Shown here: positions 1 through 13,256 of the stretch, one piece after another | Numbering within the stretch: position 1 is the stretch's first letter | Layout of the letters: each line of letters begins with the position of its first letter | Assembly: GCF_964355755.1 (NCBI RefSeq) | Contig: NC_092670.1 | Location: forward strand, 38,179,795-38,243,794 | Source of the DNA: Antedon mediterranea | Taxonomy: Eukaryota > Echinodermata > Crinoidea > Comatulida > Antedonidae | Direction of reading: 5' to 3' | Length of the DNA: 64,000 bases | Made by a program: the position numbers and the translations under genes | The notes under the pieces: generated by a model | Databases searched by the model: none | Told to the model about the DNA's origin: nothing | Seen by the model: only the letters and a program-made list of their open reading frames with translations

Positions 1-651
1 GTAAAGTTATGCAAATTGCTGTTGTAAATATAGCGAACGCACAACGAGCGATCTCGCTCTCTCTCTGCGTCAAGTTTTCAACGAGAAGACATCGACATAT
101 TTATGAGCAAACCATTGCGAGTTTTAGTACAAGTTTTACGATAATAATTAGTTGTCCTAATTATTAGCACTATTACAGTACATTTTGATATTTAGCGTTT
201 TAACTTTACATATTTTACTACGTGTTACTGTATGTTATCGTGTTTCAATTATTGTACCGTTGTATATTATTATTGTCCTGAACTAGCCTAGCCTAACCTT
301 ACACTGCGCACGTACGTACGCGCTTCGTGTGGATATGTGGTTTCTACACTCCGTATAGTTTATTTACTTCGAGCCTAGGATACTTCCAGCTTTGGACATC
401 GTTTGACTGCTACAATACTCCATTACCGTATTCTAAATAGGGGGCCTAGGGTAGGCCTAAGTAGAGACCGAATTACTTATTCCCTAAACCTACTTACTAC
501 TACTATAGTAGAGCTAACATGCAAGCATGTAAGGATGATCCAAGCATAGAGGATTTTCCATTAGTCACTACCTAAGTACCGAAATAGTGCAGGCTATTGC
601 GTAGTGCGAACTGACTAGAAAACAAACAATATACCAAAAAGGTGTCTGATC
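1..651. other. Intergenic sequence, no gene seen
   Basis: I see no credible exon, RNA gene or long ORF here. The stretch contains several copies of the word TAGGCCTA or close variants and a short CG-rich patch near 300-330 (alternating CGTACG). It ends where the inverted-arm element begins at about 652. Confidence 0.5.
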
Positions 652-2916
652 ATTTCGGCCGCCAGTCATTTCGGCCGCCGGTTATGGAACGCCCAAAATC
701 ATGAAACGCCAAAAAAGACAAAATATGTATTGTTCATTTCGGCCGCCAGAATCGTCAATATTGTTAATAACGTATTGTTACTTACTTACTTGTCAAAAAG
801 GGTGTATACATGTGCCTATCGCCTGAATAGACGTGTGTAAATGGTGTCAGATGAAATCGGTCGCGCTTGAAATCGATCGCGTTTGAAATCGGTCGCGATA
901 AAATAAACATCCGGTATTTTGTATGGAGCGCCGCTAGATACGCTTTTTATCCTATTAGTTACGTTTGATATCGGTCGCGTTTTATTTTGGTCGCGCTAAT
1001 TTGTATATGGCGCATTAGATACATTTTTAATGAAAACGGTCATTAGACATTATGTTTTTAGTTAATTGTGAATATTGGAATTTCTAATAATACTGTTTGA
1101 CATTTTTTTAAACCTCGATCGTTATTTTTTAAGTACAGTAAATATTAATATTTATCTCATTATTTATAAATAATTTGTGTTTCCATTTTATCTTACAGGT
1201 TTTAATGAATTGTAATGTGTTCTTTTAGCATGCCGTTGTTTAAGGTTTTGAAAATAAATAATAATTTAATAGTTAAACAAGTAGTAGACGCGCCTATTGC
1301 GTATTTTTTAATCACAGTTAACTACGAAACTCGTTCTATACCTGCAAGTGGATACCAGCTCAATGAGGTTTATGCAATAAAGGAATTTGATGCATGATGA
1401 TGATTTTTGCATTCGATATCCGCCACTCTGACGACGTGAGCATGGTTTAGGATAATAATAAAATATATAGATAATATTCCGTTATAAATCAATCTACCAG
1501 CCCTACAGTATGTCTATGATGTACAATGATAGATGTGAGAATAATGTTTGGATAATAAAGGTGGACACGATTTTCAAAGAGGTACTGATATTTAAACATT
1601 TAGATTTACGAACGTCGTATGGATGTTATGTGAGACTACTTACTTAATTATTTACATTAAATGATTATTGTAAATAAAGAAATAACAGATATTTTTCAAA
1701 TTAAAATCTATAGTATCGACGTACAGTATACGTAAATTATATACATCGTTTCCCAAAAACACGTGCAGGAGGCCTATAGACGTTTTAAAAGTATGGTTAT
1801 TAGTAATAGACGTCATCTTTACCTGGCCATGAACAACGATCGTACGTGTTTTGTCCATGATTTGACACACTAACAAGTGCGTGCTTTTTAAAAAGGGGAA
1901 ACCCCGTCAGCAAAATAACGCATTGTTAGAGGAAACATTAGAAATAAAAGTATACACGTGATTTGTCTCAACAATTATTATTGTACACTTAATAATATTA
2001 TCCTACATAAAGTATGTAAATAAAATAAAAAAATAAAAATTATGTGATCGAATAGTATGTTGTTAACGACATGATATAATCTGCCACAGTATGCATAAGT
2101 ATAACAATGGATACGCTGGCTTTACGGGCTATACATTGTAACAATTATTGTTTTTAAATAAATTGTTCTCTTTTACGTAATTGTTTGCATAATAAAGGAC
2201 AGACGTATATTCTCTATATAATATATTAATTACAGTACATATAACTGGAGGTAAATTATTATATGCCTGATATAATATTTACCTAATTTAATATTTAAAC
2301 GTGTTTAGAAATGACTATTTTGGAAAGACATAGTCCATCTCCGATACCTGTGAAATACATTTAAAATTAATAATGATTGATAACCAAATAAAAAATATCC
2401 ACATAAATAATCTAGCCCCTAAAAAATATCAATTAAATCTATATAAATGAAGAAAATGTATATCCCGCTAGCATGCATCCCGCTCCATACAAAATAGGGC
2501 GACCGATTTCAAACGCGACCGATATCATCAAAAAACCGTGTAAATCATTAGTTTAGTAGTTTTAACTAAAGTATTTCTACACGACTTATTTTATTTCACA
2601 GTGGTTGTTGTGGGGGGGGGGGAGGGGCTGAGAGGTTGTAGGGCTCAGTCAGGAAGAAGCCGACGAATGACAGTAAAATAGCGCAACTCTATACAAATCA
2701 TCAAAAAGTATGATCGTTTTTGTTGATTGCTGCTTGAATACGCACGTCTATTCAGGCGATAGGCACATGAATACACCATTTTTTATAATTGAGGCGTGCC
2801 ATACATTAACAATATTGACGATTGGCGGCCGAAATTAACAATACATATTTTGTCCTTTTTGGCGTTTCATGATTTTAGGCGTTCCATAACCGGCGGCCGA
2901 AATGACTGGCGGCCGA
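652..2916. mobile_element. Foldback-like DNA element with long inverted arms
   Basis: The two ends are inverted copies of each other. The left end starts TTTCGGCCGCCAGTCATTTC (653 on) and the right end, read on the minus strand, gives the same string from about 2916 inward. The arms stay alignable with indels for roughly 290 bp on the left (652-940) and 450 bp on the right (2468-2916). Shared blocks include the segment with CCTATCGCCTGAATAGACGTG (left near 815, right near 2745) and GATCGCGTTTGAAATCGGTC (left near 863, right near 2505). Short sub-repeats of ATTTCGGCCGCC occur within the arms. The roughly 1.5 kb core has no convincing transposase; the 60-codon ORF at 1215-1397 matches nothing I recognise. 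Long arms with internal sub-repeats resemble Foldback elements or non-autonomous elements with extended TIRs. I could not define a target-site duplication. Confidence 0.7.
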
Positions 2917-4099
2917 TATGCACTGTGACCACCAAAAAAGGGCATTTTTTTTGTCCACACCACTGCACTGGCACAGTTCGGCCTAAAAACGCATGGCCTA
3001 CATTCTAGGCTTAGATCAAATGAATAACAACCACCTAACAAATACTTACCAATCATCAGGATCCTTACTTTCCATGTTTAAAGGCAATGATGGCTTCGTA
3101 CAATTTATAAACAACAAACTAGGCCTTATTAGGCCTAGCCCTATTTTATCTTACCATACACACGCCAGGCAGCATGCAGTGCAAAGATCGATGCAGTGTG
3201 ACCGATACCGACTCTGTACACGTAAGACGTGTGAGAGTGTGACGAAAAAAACAGCGAAAGTCGAGCGTTTTTTTTAGGAGTATTTATAGTATGACACGCC
3301 ATATTGGAAATAAACGGTTCGTTTTTATTTCTAATTTTCAATTACAGAATTATTATATTAGATCAAAAACATTCTAATAATTTAACTATCATTTGCTTTA
3401 TGTTTCATACATTTTGGGATTGTTTGCTTTTATTTTATTTTTCCATTTTCTTGGAAGTAAAACATCAGATTGAACTACTATAAAAATTCTGACTAGTTTT
3501 TATAGCAGAATTTTGCTCAATTTTGTATTTGATCATTTTAGGAGATTCAGGTGTTTTTTGTTTGTTTGTTTTTTTTTTGCCGTGATTTTTTCATGCCCAT
3601 CTATACTAGCTGAGCTTTAGGGGGGAAATGGAGTAAAAAACCCATACACAAAAACCAAAACACGTCACCGTTTCTCATTTATTGGTGTTATGCACCTCAT
3701 GAACTGACCAATCTTTGGCGTCAATGTAAAATCATCAACAGTTGATTTTCGATTAATTTTAAGACAGTAGACAGTTTTCGAATTGTTGATTATAAACCAT
3801 AAAATGAAGAGGTGGTCAAAAGGACGTTCGATGTAAATTTGTCTTCCTCCGCTCAACTGGAATTATGACGTACCAAAGTGACGTAGGCAAAATCAGAATC
3901 ACCATATCTGACATCTAATCAGATATGTATTGTTTTCTTCTCGGTTCATCCGTAGAGCAAAAACCGGTGTATGGTTTATGGTTTATCAATATGAACTTTA
4001 GATCGAAACTTCCCGGCCCTTTCAACCTGTGTGACGTCATGTGACGCGAATTATTCACATCGCAATCTATTTCCGTTTTATGTCAGAACAGTCAACCAG
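2917..4099. other. Intergenic sequence, no gene seen
   Basis: Short overlapping ORFs on both strands (for example 2993-3277) have no recognisable domain and poor start context. No RNA gene was recognised. Confidence 0.45.
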
Positions 4100-4370
4100 A
4101 ACAGTAATCACATTGACAGCAGGACTAACGAACGTTCCTCCCGTGGAACCAGTGCATTCATTGCGGTAACGATTACGTTTGTTGAGATCTATTTACATAC
4201 CCGCTAGCCAACTGCTCATGCAATAACACATCATTCATAACTTTGAGTTGAGTCACCGGGCGTACGGTTACCGCAACCACCCGGGCGTCGTGGCAGTAGT
4301 AGTTAGTTGGTAACGGAGGACTGTAGGCCTACATTAGAACTACCGAAAAGTGTACCACCTCAACAAAACG
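4100..4370 (+). other. Probable 5'UTR exon of the TRIM gene (approximate 5' end)
   Basis: A strong splice donor (AAAACG followed by GTAAGTTT, junction 4370/4371) follows a stretch richer in CG than its surroundings. No gene of its own starts here. On the same strand a good acceptor (TTTCCCTCATATAG, exon from 7528) lies 44 bp upstream of the TRIM start codon. The simplest reading is that this is the noncoding first exon of the TRIM45-like gene, joined across a 3.2 kb intron. The 5' boundary is a guess, and the link is inferred from splice signals alone. Confidence 0.35.
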
Positions 4371-7300
4371 GTAAGTTTTTTTTTCAATCTTACTTTCTAA
4401 TAAAAAAATTTACAATTTATGATTAAGAATTAATTATCTATATGAAATAATTAAAACAAACAAACTAGGTCTGGCTTAACTTTGATTTAATTTTAAAGTT
4501 CACCGAGATGGCAGCTATCATCAATATCAGTTCAATAACATATCATGGTTCAATTGTATCGGATAGATTTACCTCAAGGTCAACAAATTGAAAAGTAATG
4601 CATTACTTAGACACAAAAGGGCTTAACAGCTACTACTGGAATTGTGTTAATAACAATTAAACGAATTAGGTAGGCCCACGTCCTGTATAAAATTAAGAAA
4701 AACAAACATGCCACTAACTAAGTTACTAACAATTGAATACAGTAGCTGGCCTACATACTATTTTCAGATCCAAAAGTCACGTCTTGTTGTGGTAAATTTC
4801 CTTATTTTTCATTCATTCAATTCACATTTATTTATAGTCATATCGTTTATAATTACCTTATTTCAGGTACACGCGAGTCCTCGCGCATTCATCATGGTCC
4901 ACCTCTCCCTAAATTAATAAATATCGACATTGTACTGTATTTTAAGTAGACCTAAAATGACAAAACACGTTCCCTAAAACATAGGCCAATTTTCAATAAA
5001 TTTCATGGTTTACCATGTCTGTGTTTCAAGTAATAACTTCATAGTGTATTCCCACGAAACGAGGCGATTAATATTACCTCACACCTTATCTGAGCCACTC
5101 CTGCTATATACTTAGAAATTTAACATGCGTAATTTATCAAGAATTAGGTTTATACAAAAACTTAATGATTGTGAAATTATAGCTTTGGTTAATTTTTACT
5201 AAAGTAGGCTACTGCTACTACTACCATTCAACTACCGGTCAATAAACACTCCCGTGTTTTATGTGGTGGAACATGATAATTAATACGGCCGCCGTAGGGA
5301 TAATCATTAATTTTCCATGGTGGTTTTACACACAAAACGCAACACAATATTTGAGCAATAAAAGCGACTGTGTATTGATTGAAAGTTGATACGAACGTGT
5401 TAGAGCATTGTCGTCACATATTGGTAAAGATTTCTTGTAATAAACTTCCCCAAATTGATTAATTGAATTTTTTTTTATGTGTTCAAACATGGTTCAAAAT
5501 TGAAGAACGTGTCACTCCAAATTAGGTTCCACTGCCAAATTAGGTACCGAACTTAATTTGGCGTCTAAGGCGCGGTACAAACGCAACTACTAGCCTACAG
5601 TAGGCCTATATTATCTAAGTATTATAACAGTAGGCCTACATCGTGGAAACACATACCACTGCGATGTGTCAAAAGAAAGTCCTACTGTGAGATGTTAAGT
5701 GTATAAATGTACAATTGTCACGTGCTTGTGATGTAACACAGCTTGAGGTCTACTTTTATTCAGTATGGTAAAACGATCTATGAAACAAAAGCAGTATTAT
5801 TACTAATAATGTAGAATCATGTATTACTTTCTTTTCTGGTGGTAAGTACGTACACAACGGAACTAAAACGTCAAATTAGTTTATATCTTTCTACTACTAT
5901 TCAACAGGTAAACTTTACCTTACATTTTATAACTAAGCTAGTTTCTATTTTTTTTTTCTGTTTTGTTGGGATTTCACCGAATTATTTCTTCAGGGAGTTT
6001 GCTTCTTTGGTTAATTCATGGAACATACAATATTTGTCTTTACTCCATGAATAGATCACCACATTTTACCAGTAAAAATGATAGCATAACATTATATACA
6101 GTCATTTCAACTCCTAAATACCGTAAACTATTTTTAATGAACAGCATAGAAAAAATCGTAATTCAAAAAACCAAAATCCATGTCCTGTTTGACTGTATGT
6201 CTCAAGTGTCACGTCTAAACCTACTAGCATACAGTAGCTGTCGATCATCCTATTGATAAGGCCTCTCCATGGATTAAAGCAAGGTTTGTCAATGGAAAGT
6301 ATACGTAATCGTCGGAAGAGGGGTTCCTGTATTGCAAAATCTAATTATTGTAGTTTTTAATCGAGGCCTATATGTTAGAACATATGTAAATAACAAATAT
6401 TTAAACTGCTACATGGGATATGGCATGTAAACAACGAATGAAGATATGGAAAATATCTTCTGAAGAAATGTGCGAACACTGCCAAAACGAAATTGAGACA
6501 GACAAGCACATGCTTTTGAAATTTAAAAGTATCCAAAAAGTATGGACAAAATTCAACAACATGATTCTAAAATGCTATACACTTGAAGAAACCGTACATG
6601 ATTGGCTAGACATTGTTATTGGAACAAAAAGTGAAAATGTCAATGAATTATTATCATTGTTTACTTTTGTATTTATAAAACAAATTTTATTAAATCATTA
6701 GAAAAGCATTCAAAAATTAGATCAAAGGTCGTCTGGAACTTGTTCCGATTGAGCTAAAAAATCTTATACAGAATCAATATGCTTGTAACATAAACAAGGC
6801 AAAAAAGAAATGGGGTAACGTAAAAAGAAAATTATTAACTTGTATTTCTTAAAATTACTACAATGTGTAATATGAAGAATGAAATAAAAGTGGGTTGGCC
6901 CCACGAAAGAGAAGAAAAAAAACATATGTTAATTATGACACTGTGTATATACTAAGAAACATAAACATTCTTATATTATATCACGGACGAGATCATAGCA
7001 TTATTTACACATTTCGGCTCAAATTGTTCCCTTTAGGCGTGTCCTCCATTGAATAAGCCCCTTGTCTCCCCTTTTGGTGTCCCCCAATAAGGCTGTAGTG
7101 TTATGGAATATTTCCCCTTGTTCTTTCACACAGAAAGGTGACCCTTTTGGTGTTCCCTGAGTAGGCGTGTCCCAAAGGTAACAGTACTAGAAAATGTTAT
7201 ATTTGAATTCTCCCCCAAATACGCGGGATACGCCCCACCCCTAATTTTAAAAAGGTGGATCACCCATCCATTATTAAACAACTCGGCAATGATTTCAATC

Positions 7301-7527
7301 CGATTGTGAGATGACGTAGGCCTACTCAAAATACTGTTATGAGGAAGTATAATTTAGGAATAATTTTAATACGCAAGAGTACACTACGACAATACAACGC
7401 TTTTAAAAAGAAATATTGTTTATTGCTGACGTTTCTGACTTGCCATATTTAAATCGAGCTTCCTTCTGTTAGACATCAGAACAGTGCGTAATTACTTCCT
7501 TTAACCGTTTCCCTTTCCCTCATATAG
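4371..7527 (+). other. Presumed TRIM 5'UTR intron
   Basis: No coding exon is recognised apart from the LINE remnant at about 6400-6900. ORFs such as 5963-6256 and 5839-6054 have no domain signal. The part around 7030-7170 has several GTGTCC and CCCCTT words that resemble ends of short DNA transposons, but I could not delimit an element. Confidence 0.35.
6400..6900 (+). pseudogene. Non-LTR retrotransposon ORF2 C-terminal remnant
   Basis: The open stretch 6420-6701 encodes a 93-residue peptide with a zf-RVT-like pattern: C-x2-C in MCEHCQNEIETDKHML, followed by a KVW motif. This is the layout of the zinc-binding region near the C terminus of L1-type LINE ORF2 proteins (C-x2-C, E-T, H-x-L, then VW). 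Downstream to about 6860, Lys-rich coding-like sequence continues with frameshifts and stops and ends with words typical of LINE tails. No reverse transcriptase core is visible upstream, so this is a 5'-truncated, decayed copy. The family assignment is inferred from this short motif. Confidence 0.45.
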
Positions 7528-7571
7528 GATAACAACAGAGAAGAAGGGAATATATACGCCACATTGAAGCT

Positions 7572-10500
7572 ATGACCACTGAAGCAATGAACTCTGAACG
7601 CGATTCGAGAAGTAAATGCCCGAACATACTTCAGAACTGCGATGATTGTGGAGAACAATTCGACACGAAAAACAGGCGGGCAAAGTACCTCCCGTGCCTA
7701 CACACTTTCTGTGAACGCTGCTTAGTGAAAGAAACGAAGGGTAAAGACTTGTTTACCTGTTCAGAATGTACCATGCAGGTAAGTTTTATCCATCATAATA
7801 TGATTATAATTAATTTCACGACAATAAGTTTACACATAAAAGTTTACGATGGGGGTATGAACTTTGTGGTTTAACTGTCAATAGCATATTAGTTAACAAT
7901 AATTGTATGGAATAAGGCGGCGTCTGAGCGGAAACCTTCAGGCCCAATTTAGTACTAACTATTTTAAAGCATTCCTGTACAATCTAACTGAATAAACTGT
8001 CTATTGTTCGATAAATTATTTCAATTACATATGCTATACTGTAGCTTCATTTAAAAAAAAACGAATCATAAATATGTGGTTTTAGAATGTTAGTATACAA
8101 GCATATTATTTAATGAAAAATTATCCGGTATTCGAAATTGATACTGAAATCGTTCGGTGGTTGTTCAGTGTTATTTACAATTAGTTCGCGTACTTTGAAG
8201 GTTTTAGTTTCACACTGCAATTAATTCTTCTAAATTATTCACATACGATAAACATTTTATCCAAACGACAGAGAGGACGAATAAACATTTAAATTAGATA
8301 CTAACAACAGCATGTCGGCTCTCAAGCGCGTCGACTATGATGTATATATGAGGATATGTAAGTTTAACGGTTAGTTGTAATGTACAGCATCATAAACAAA
8401 ATTAAAATACAGAAGCGATTAGAGGTTGTTGATCACTGTCAGTACAGTTTTATCATCCATTAATCGCTCTAAAGCATCCGAACGAATACTATTTGAAAGC
8501 ATTTATTTTCGCGGTTTAAATATTTGCGATTTAAATATTTGCGATTTCAAAACGTATAATACACTTATCCATTGCCTATTGGAAAGTCAGTCATTTTCAT
8601 GCGCCCTCGGTTAATTTGAGCAAATTTGCGAGCATTAAAATGTGTTTACGGTATAATATCCGGGAAGATCAATCAAAACAATCATGATTGATCAATAGGC
8701 ATAAGACCATTAAATAATGGTACAGTATATACAACTAGTATTAAACAGACAGTGACAAAGAGGCACAAAGTTGACGCGCACGAGGGCATAAATTATTGTT
8801 GTACCACTAATTACACGCGTGCGTGCGTGAATATGCACGATTTAAAACAAAAAGTACGTATCAATTTCTCACTCTCGGACGGCAATTCGATTCCCTATTA
8901 AAGCTTGGTTTCCACTAGGATGCAACGCAAGGACGCAAACGCCACCGTGTTGACCAATGGCAAGCAAAACAGTTCAAATAATCCATCGTATGTGATTGGT
9001 CAACTCACTTACGTTGCGTTACGTCCTTGTGTTGCGTCTCTAGTGGGAAACAGGCATAAGGAAACTATGGTTTTGCGTAGCGCATAAGGGTTTGGATCCT
9101 GTTTATTGTGGTAGTAATATCTTTCCACGTGACCCAACCCACACATCCTAACATTTTCCTTTGTGTATTGTAGGTTTACGTTCCTTCAAATGGAGTCAAA
9201 GGTTTCCAGGAAAACTATTTCATCATGAATCAACTTGAAAAATATAAAAAAGATCAAGGTGTCAAAAAGCGTCGGAAGCTTAGTTGCAGACGGTGTAACC
9301 GAAATGCTCCCGCCGAAGCATGGTGCGTAGAGTGCGGTACGTTTATATGTATGCGCTGCATACGTGCGCACAACGAACACCCTTTGGTCACTCACGAGGT
9401 TTGCCATTTATCCAGGCTCAACTCTTCGATGAGGAGAAAAGTTGCTCAGTCTAGGGAAAGATGCGTTAATCACATTAAAGAAGCCGTAGAATATTTCTGC
9501 CAGACGCCCGGATGTAACAAACCGATATGTAGGAAATGTCTACATAACGAGCACAGTGAGCATAACCACGACGTGACGTCACTGACTGACTTGGTCACCA
9601 GGTATAAAGAAGAACTTCAACGACTTTTACAAGCGGTGAAAGTGAAGGAAGATACGTTGCAGAAACAGTCAGAAAATATACAGTTAGAAATGAAAGAATT
9701 AGAAAATTCAATGAATGATACAGAAAAACAGGTACGCTACTTTACGGTATATTTGTGGCGATTTTAATGATTGAATTGGCTAAAACGGTTTAAGGAGAGT
9801 AGAATCCAAAACTCGACGTGGGGAAAGTGGAAGTTAAAACTAACGAATAACGAATCTCAGATAACTTTAAGCTCTGTCTACACACTATCAAACTTTATGT
9901 GATAAAAAGTGTGATGTATCCAGCTGATATGACATCGTGTCCATATAAGGGAACATCACATTTTGTGTCACATAAAGTTTGATAGTGTAGACAGAGCTTT
10001 AAGGACATACAATATTGATACTAAAAAAGACTGACACATAGTTGACGCGGGCGCACAAATACAATTTATAAATTTGAATACGAGAATGTGGAGATGTATC
10101 TTAATTACGGCTAACTTGTTTTGGTAAATAATTAAAGTTGTAAAAAGCTATTCGTGTTCTCTGCGCCACATTGCTCACAATTTGTTTATTCTTATTTTGT
10201 AGGTCAGAGATTATTTTGATGAATGTCGACAAACAATCAACCAGCAAGAACAAAATAGTTTATCTCAGTTGAACAAATTAAGGTCGGACTGGTCGACGTT
10301 AATGGGCAAACAGAGTGCTGATGTCACCAAAACGTTGTCTCGTATGTGCGCTGGCTCCACATTTACCGCTAACTCAATGGAGTATGGCAGTGACGTACAG
10401 ATCGCTCGATCCCAACCACTAATGAAAGCTAGACTAGAGGAATTATCCTCAACCAATGTAACAATAGGTCCTCAAACAATGGGAACGTTACGTTTTAATA

Positions 10501-11411
10501 AACCGGTCATAATAGACGTGGTCGATGACGTCATACAAAGTGGAATTATTGTTGCGAGTTGTGTTCACCCACCTAAAACGGTAGTCTCAATTCCATCCGC
10601 TCTCGTACATACCGATTGCGTGGTGACTATTGAACCGCGAGATAAGTTTGGTAACAAATACAACGGGTTGACTAAAGATGATATTTCGACAACGTTATCA
10701 TGTGAATTGTTTTCAAACGAAGCAATCGGACACAAGTTGAGGAGCGGTGCTAATGGATCGTTTGAAGTTCTCTACAACCCATCCTATATCGGAGAGCATA
10801 AACTAGGCGTGACGATTTTCGGTCACGAATTACAGAAGAAATTTTCCATTCGGGTTCATCCATTTATTTTACATCCGCAAGTAGGCTACAAGGGCGAACT
10901 GTCTTATATTATTATAGAGACGCCAAATTGTACTTGTGCCGGTACGCCTCACACAATTGAAATTGATGACATAACCACTGTGAAAATAAAAGCGCCCTCT
11001 GGTCAACACCTAAGTTTCAAACTTCGAGACAATCACGATAGCACATACAGCGCCACCTTTAGGCCAACTGAACACGGTGAGCATATCGCTGACGTTAGCG
11101 TCAAATGTAAAGCGACGTTCATCGCTGAACGAAAAGTTGCCAAGATCAATGTGGTAAACCGCCACGTAGAAAGTTTGTTACCGCCGTCAAAATACGCTGT
11201 ACGCCGCAGTCCAATTCTCAGTTCACGGACAAACGGCCCTCGTGTGAATCTAAAAACAGGTCCTAAAATTAACCATAGGCCTAAGAACGATTTGATGCGA
11301 GACTCGAGTCCGTTCAACTCGCCAAAGAGCTCACCATCAGGGAGTCCTGTCTTGCCGCGTGTGCCCAATCAGAGAATTTCAATTGTAGCTTTTGAAGAAG
11401 ATATATCGTAA
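7572..11411 (+). CDS. TRIM45-like RING/B-box/coiled-coil/filamin protein
   Basis: Three coding exons: 7572-7778, 9174-9731 and 10203-11411, both introns phase 0 with GT-AG ends, giving 657 residues. Exon 1 carries a C3HC4 RING (C23, C26, C42, H44, C47, C50, C63, C66). Exon 2 opens with the VPSNGVKGFQENYFI segment typical of TRIM linkers, then B-box 1 (about 107-143), B-box 2 (about 166-203) and a coiled coil (about 206-290). Exon 3 holds two filamin/ABP280-type repeats, about 368-475 (DKFGN, then YNPSYIGEHKLGV) and a more divergent one at about 482-570 (APSG, YSATFRPTEHGEH). A basic, Ser/Pro-rich tail follows. There is no NHL or SPRY domain. RING plus two B-boxes plus filamin without NHL is the TRIM45 layout. 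By family knowledge it is a cytosolic E3 ubiquitin ligase, with the filamin region for partner binding. The chosen ATG is the first after the acceptor at 7528. Orthology is unproven because echinoderms have many TRIMs. Confidence 0.9.
8901..9053. mobile_element. MITE family A, copy 1 (TRIM intron 1)
   Basis: A palindromic element with end AAGCTTGGTTTCCACTAG on the left and its inverted counterpart CTAGTGGGAAAC on the right. The sub-terminal arms carry ACGCAACGCAAGGACG and its complement, and the centre has ACCAATGGCAAGC against TGATTGGTCAACTC. It lies in intron 1 of the TRIM gene and carries no ORF. Confidence 0.7.
9868..10003. mobile_element. MITE family B, copy 1 (TRIM intron 2)
   Basis: Inverted ends TTAAGCTCTGTCTACAC and GTGTAGACAGAGCTTTAA flank a core with AGTGTGATGT, TATGACATC and GTCACATAAAGTTTGATAG. 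This is the same consensus seen in about 18 other places in the window. Confidence 0.85.
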
Positions 11412-11442
11412 CATTACATAGAGAAATATTATGAAGAAATGT

Positions 11443-11627
11443 AAAGCGTGGTTCCCACTAGCGACGCAACGCAAGGACGCAACGCAACGCAAGTTAATTG
11501 ACCAATCACAAGCGATGGCTTATCCGATTGTGATTGCTAACTGTCTATAACTTCGCTTGTCATTGGTTAAAACGCTTGCGTTGCGTTTACGTCCTTGCGT
11601 TACGTTCTAGTGGCAACCAAGCTTTAA
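11443..11627. mobile_element. MITE family A, copy 2
   Basis: A nearly complete palindromic copy that starts 32 bp past the TRIM stop codon: AAAGCGTGGTTCCCACTAG at the left, CTAGTGGCAACCAAGCTTT at the right, with arms of ACGCAACGCAAGGACGCAA type. It probably contributes to the TRIM 3'UTR. Confidence 0.8.
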
Positions 11628-11696
11628 CGTGTGCTTACAAAACTGAAACTGTATGAATGTATAATTGTTCTGAGCATCGCCCCAAAATCATCTAAT

Positions 11697-11855
11697 GATG
11701 ATCCCACTAGAGACACAACGCAAGACGTAACGCAACGTAACAGTGATTTGACCAATCACAAGCGATGGATTATTCGAACAGTCGCTTGTCATTGGTCAGC
11801 TCGATTGCGTAGTGTCTACGTCCTTGCGTTGCGTCATAGTGGGAACCAAGCTTTA
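11697..11855. mobile_element. MITE family A, copy 3
   Basis: A second copy about 70 bp after copy 2. The left end is trimmed (begins ATCCCACTAGAGACACAACG) and the right end TAGTGGGAACCAAGCTTTA is intact. Confidence 0.75.
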
Positions 11856-12655
11856 GGAGTGAGTTTATCGCCAAAAGTGGTATAGGCCTACCACAACTGT
11901 ACTTCCGTAGAGGCAGTTTCATTTAATAACAGTACTATGTAAAGATTTAACTTATACTGACTTATGACAGTATTATTGTATTTTAGCTAGTCTGGGTTCC
12001 AGACGGAGTTTTGTCTTAATATTAGTTAAAAGATAAATATTTTGGCACATATGGCGTTTCATACGTATACTACTTGATTTTGGATTTTTCAAACAAAAAT
12101 CGCGGTCGAAATAAAAACAAATAAATAAAAAAAAAAAGATAATACAGACTTGGGGCAAGTCTATATTTTAGCGTATAATATACACATTCCTATTTACTGT
12201 ATTAGTTTTTTAAAATAATCGTTTAGTTTTTAGCACAAAAAAACATCAAAGGTACATTTTTTATTATTTTATTCATTATGACTATTATTTTATTGTTAAA
12301 TTTATAAATTATTTATGTAGCTTAAACTTGATTAAAAAATGTTGGCCAAGTAATTTCTGTTTGTTTTGTTTGTTAATGTCTAATGGATTTTTAAATATAT
12401 TTTACATTATGTACGTCAACACAAAGGTTAAGACGGTGACATCCTTTTTAGCTATACTGAGGTAATATAAAATAGGCCTACAAGCAACTAAAGTACATTG
12501 AACGGTGTGAAACTTAAATAAGACGATTTGCTTTACATGACATTCCTTTAAACTCGCATCTAAAAGTGGAAGCAAACGATTGTATACACTATTACTATTA
12601 AATTGGAACGAAAAAGAAGAATAAATAATTTCGTCAAACTTTAAACATGAATTTG

Positions 12656-12980
12656 TAGCTTGGTTCCCACTAGAACGAAACACAAGAACGAATCGCAACT
12701 AAACTGATTTAACCAATCAAAAGCGATGGATTATTCGAACCGTCGCTCATCATTGGTCAACTCGCTTGTGTGGTGTCTACACGTCCTTCTTGTGTGTTGC
12801 GTCTCCGAGAACGGAACGCAGTGACGCAAAGTGCTGCATAGCGTAATCACAAGTGGGAACCAACGACGCAAACATCGTAGATTTGACTTCACGCAGGCGG
12901 AGACTAACACAATTATCGGAAGGGCATTTTCTTACGTTGCGTAGGTTACGAATTGCGTTACGTTCTAGATGGAACCACAA
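12656..12980. mobile_element. MITE family A, degenerate or composite copies
   Basis: The left end GCTTGGTTCCCACTAGAACG (from about 12659) is followed by the usual CCAATC...GATGG core and a right arm with CGTCCTTCTTGTGTGTTGCG. A second set of family-A motifs follows (AAGTGGGAACCAACGACGC near 12850, CGTTACGTTCTAGATGGAACC near 12960). The block looks like two overlapping or nested copies rather than one. Confidence 0.6.
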
Positions 12981-13256
12981 CTATTACAGGATTAATTGCG
13001 CAGTCCTAAAAGCCTTTAAAGCAAATTATAAATAGATTAGATTATATTAATCTAATTCCTAAATTACGAAATAAATAGGTTCACCACGAACACATTAACT
13101 GACCTACCCAAGTTTACGTAAACATTAAATTATACTCTTATCAGTCTATGTGCAATAGAACAGTAAAAACATTAACTTTCGCCTCGATAGCCAAACCCAA
13201 GCTAAACTAAATATTTTAACTGATTTTACACGTAACAAAATACCGCTTAAGGCCAA

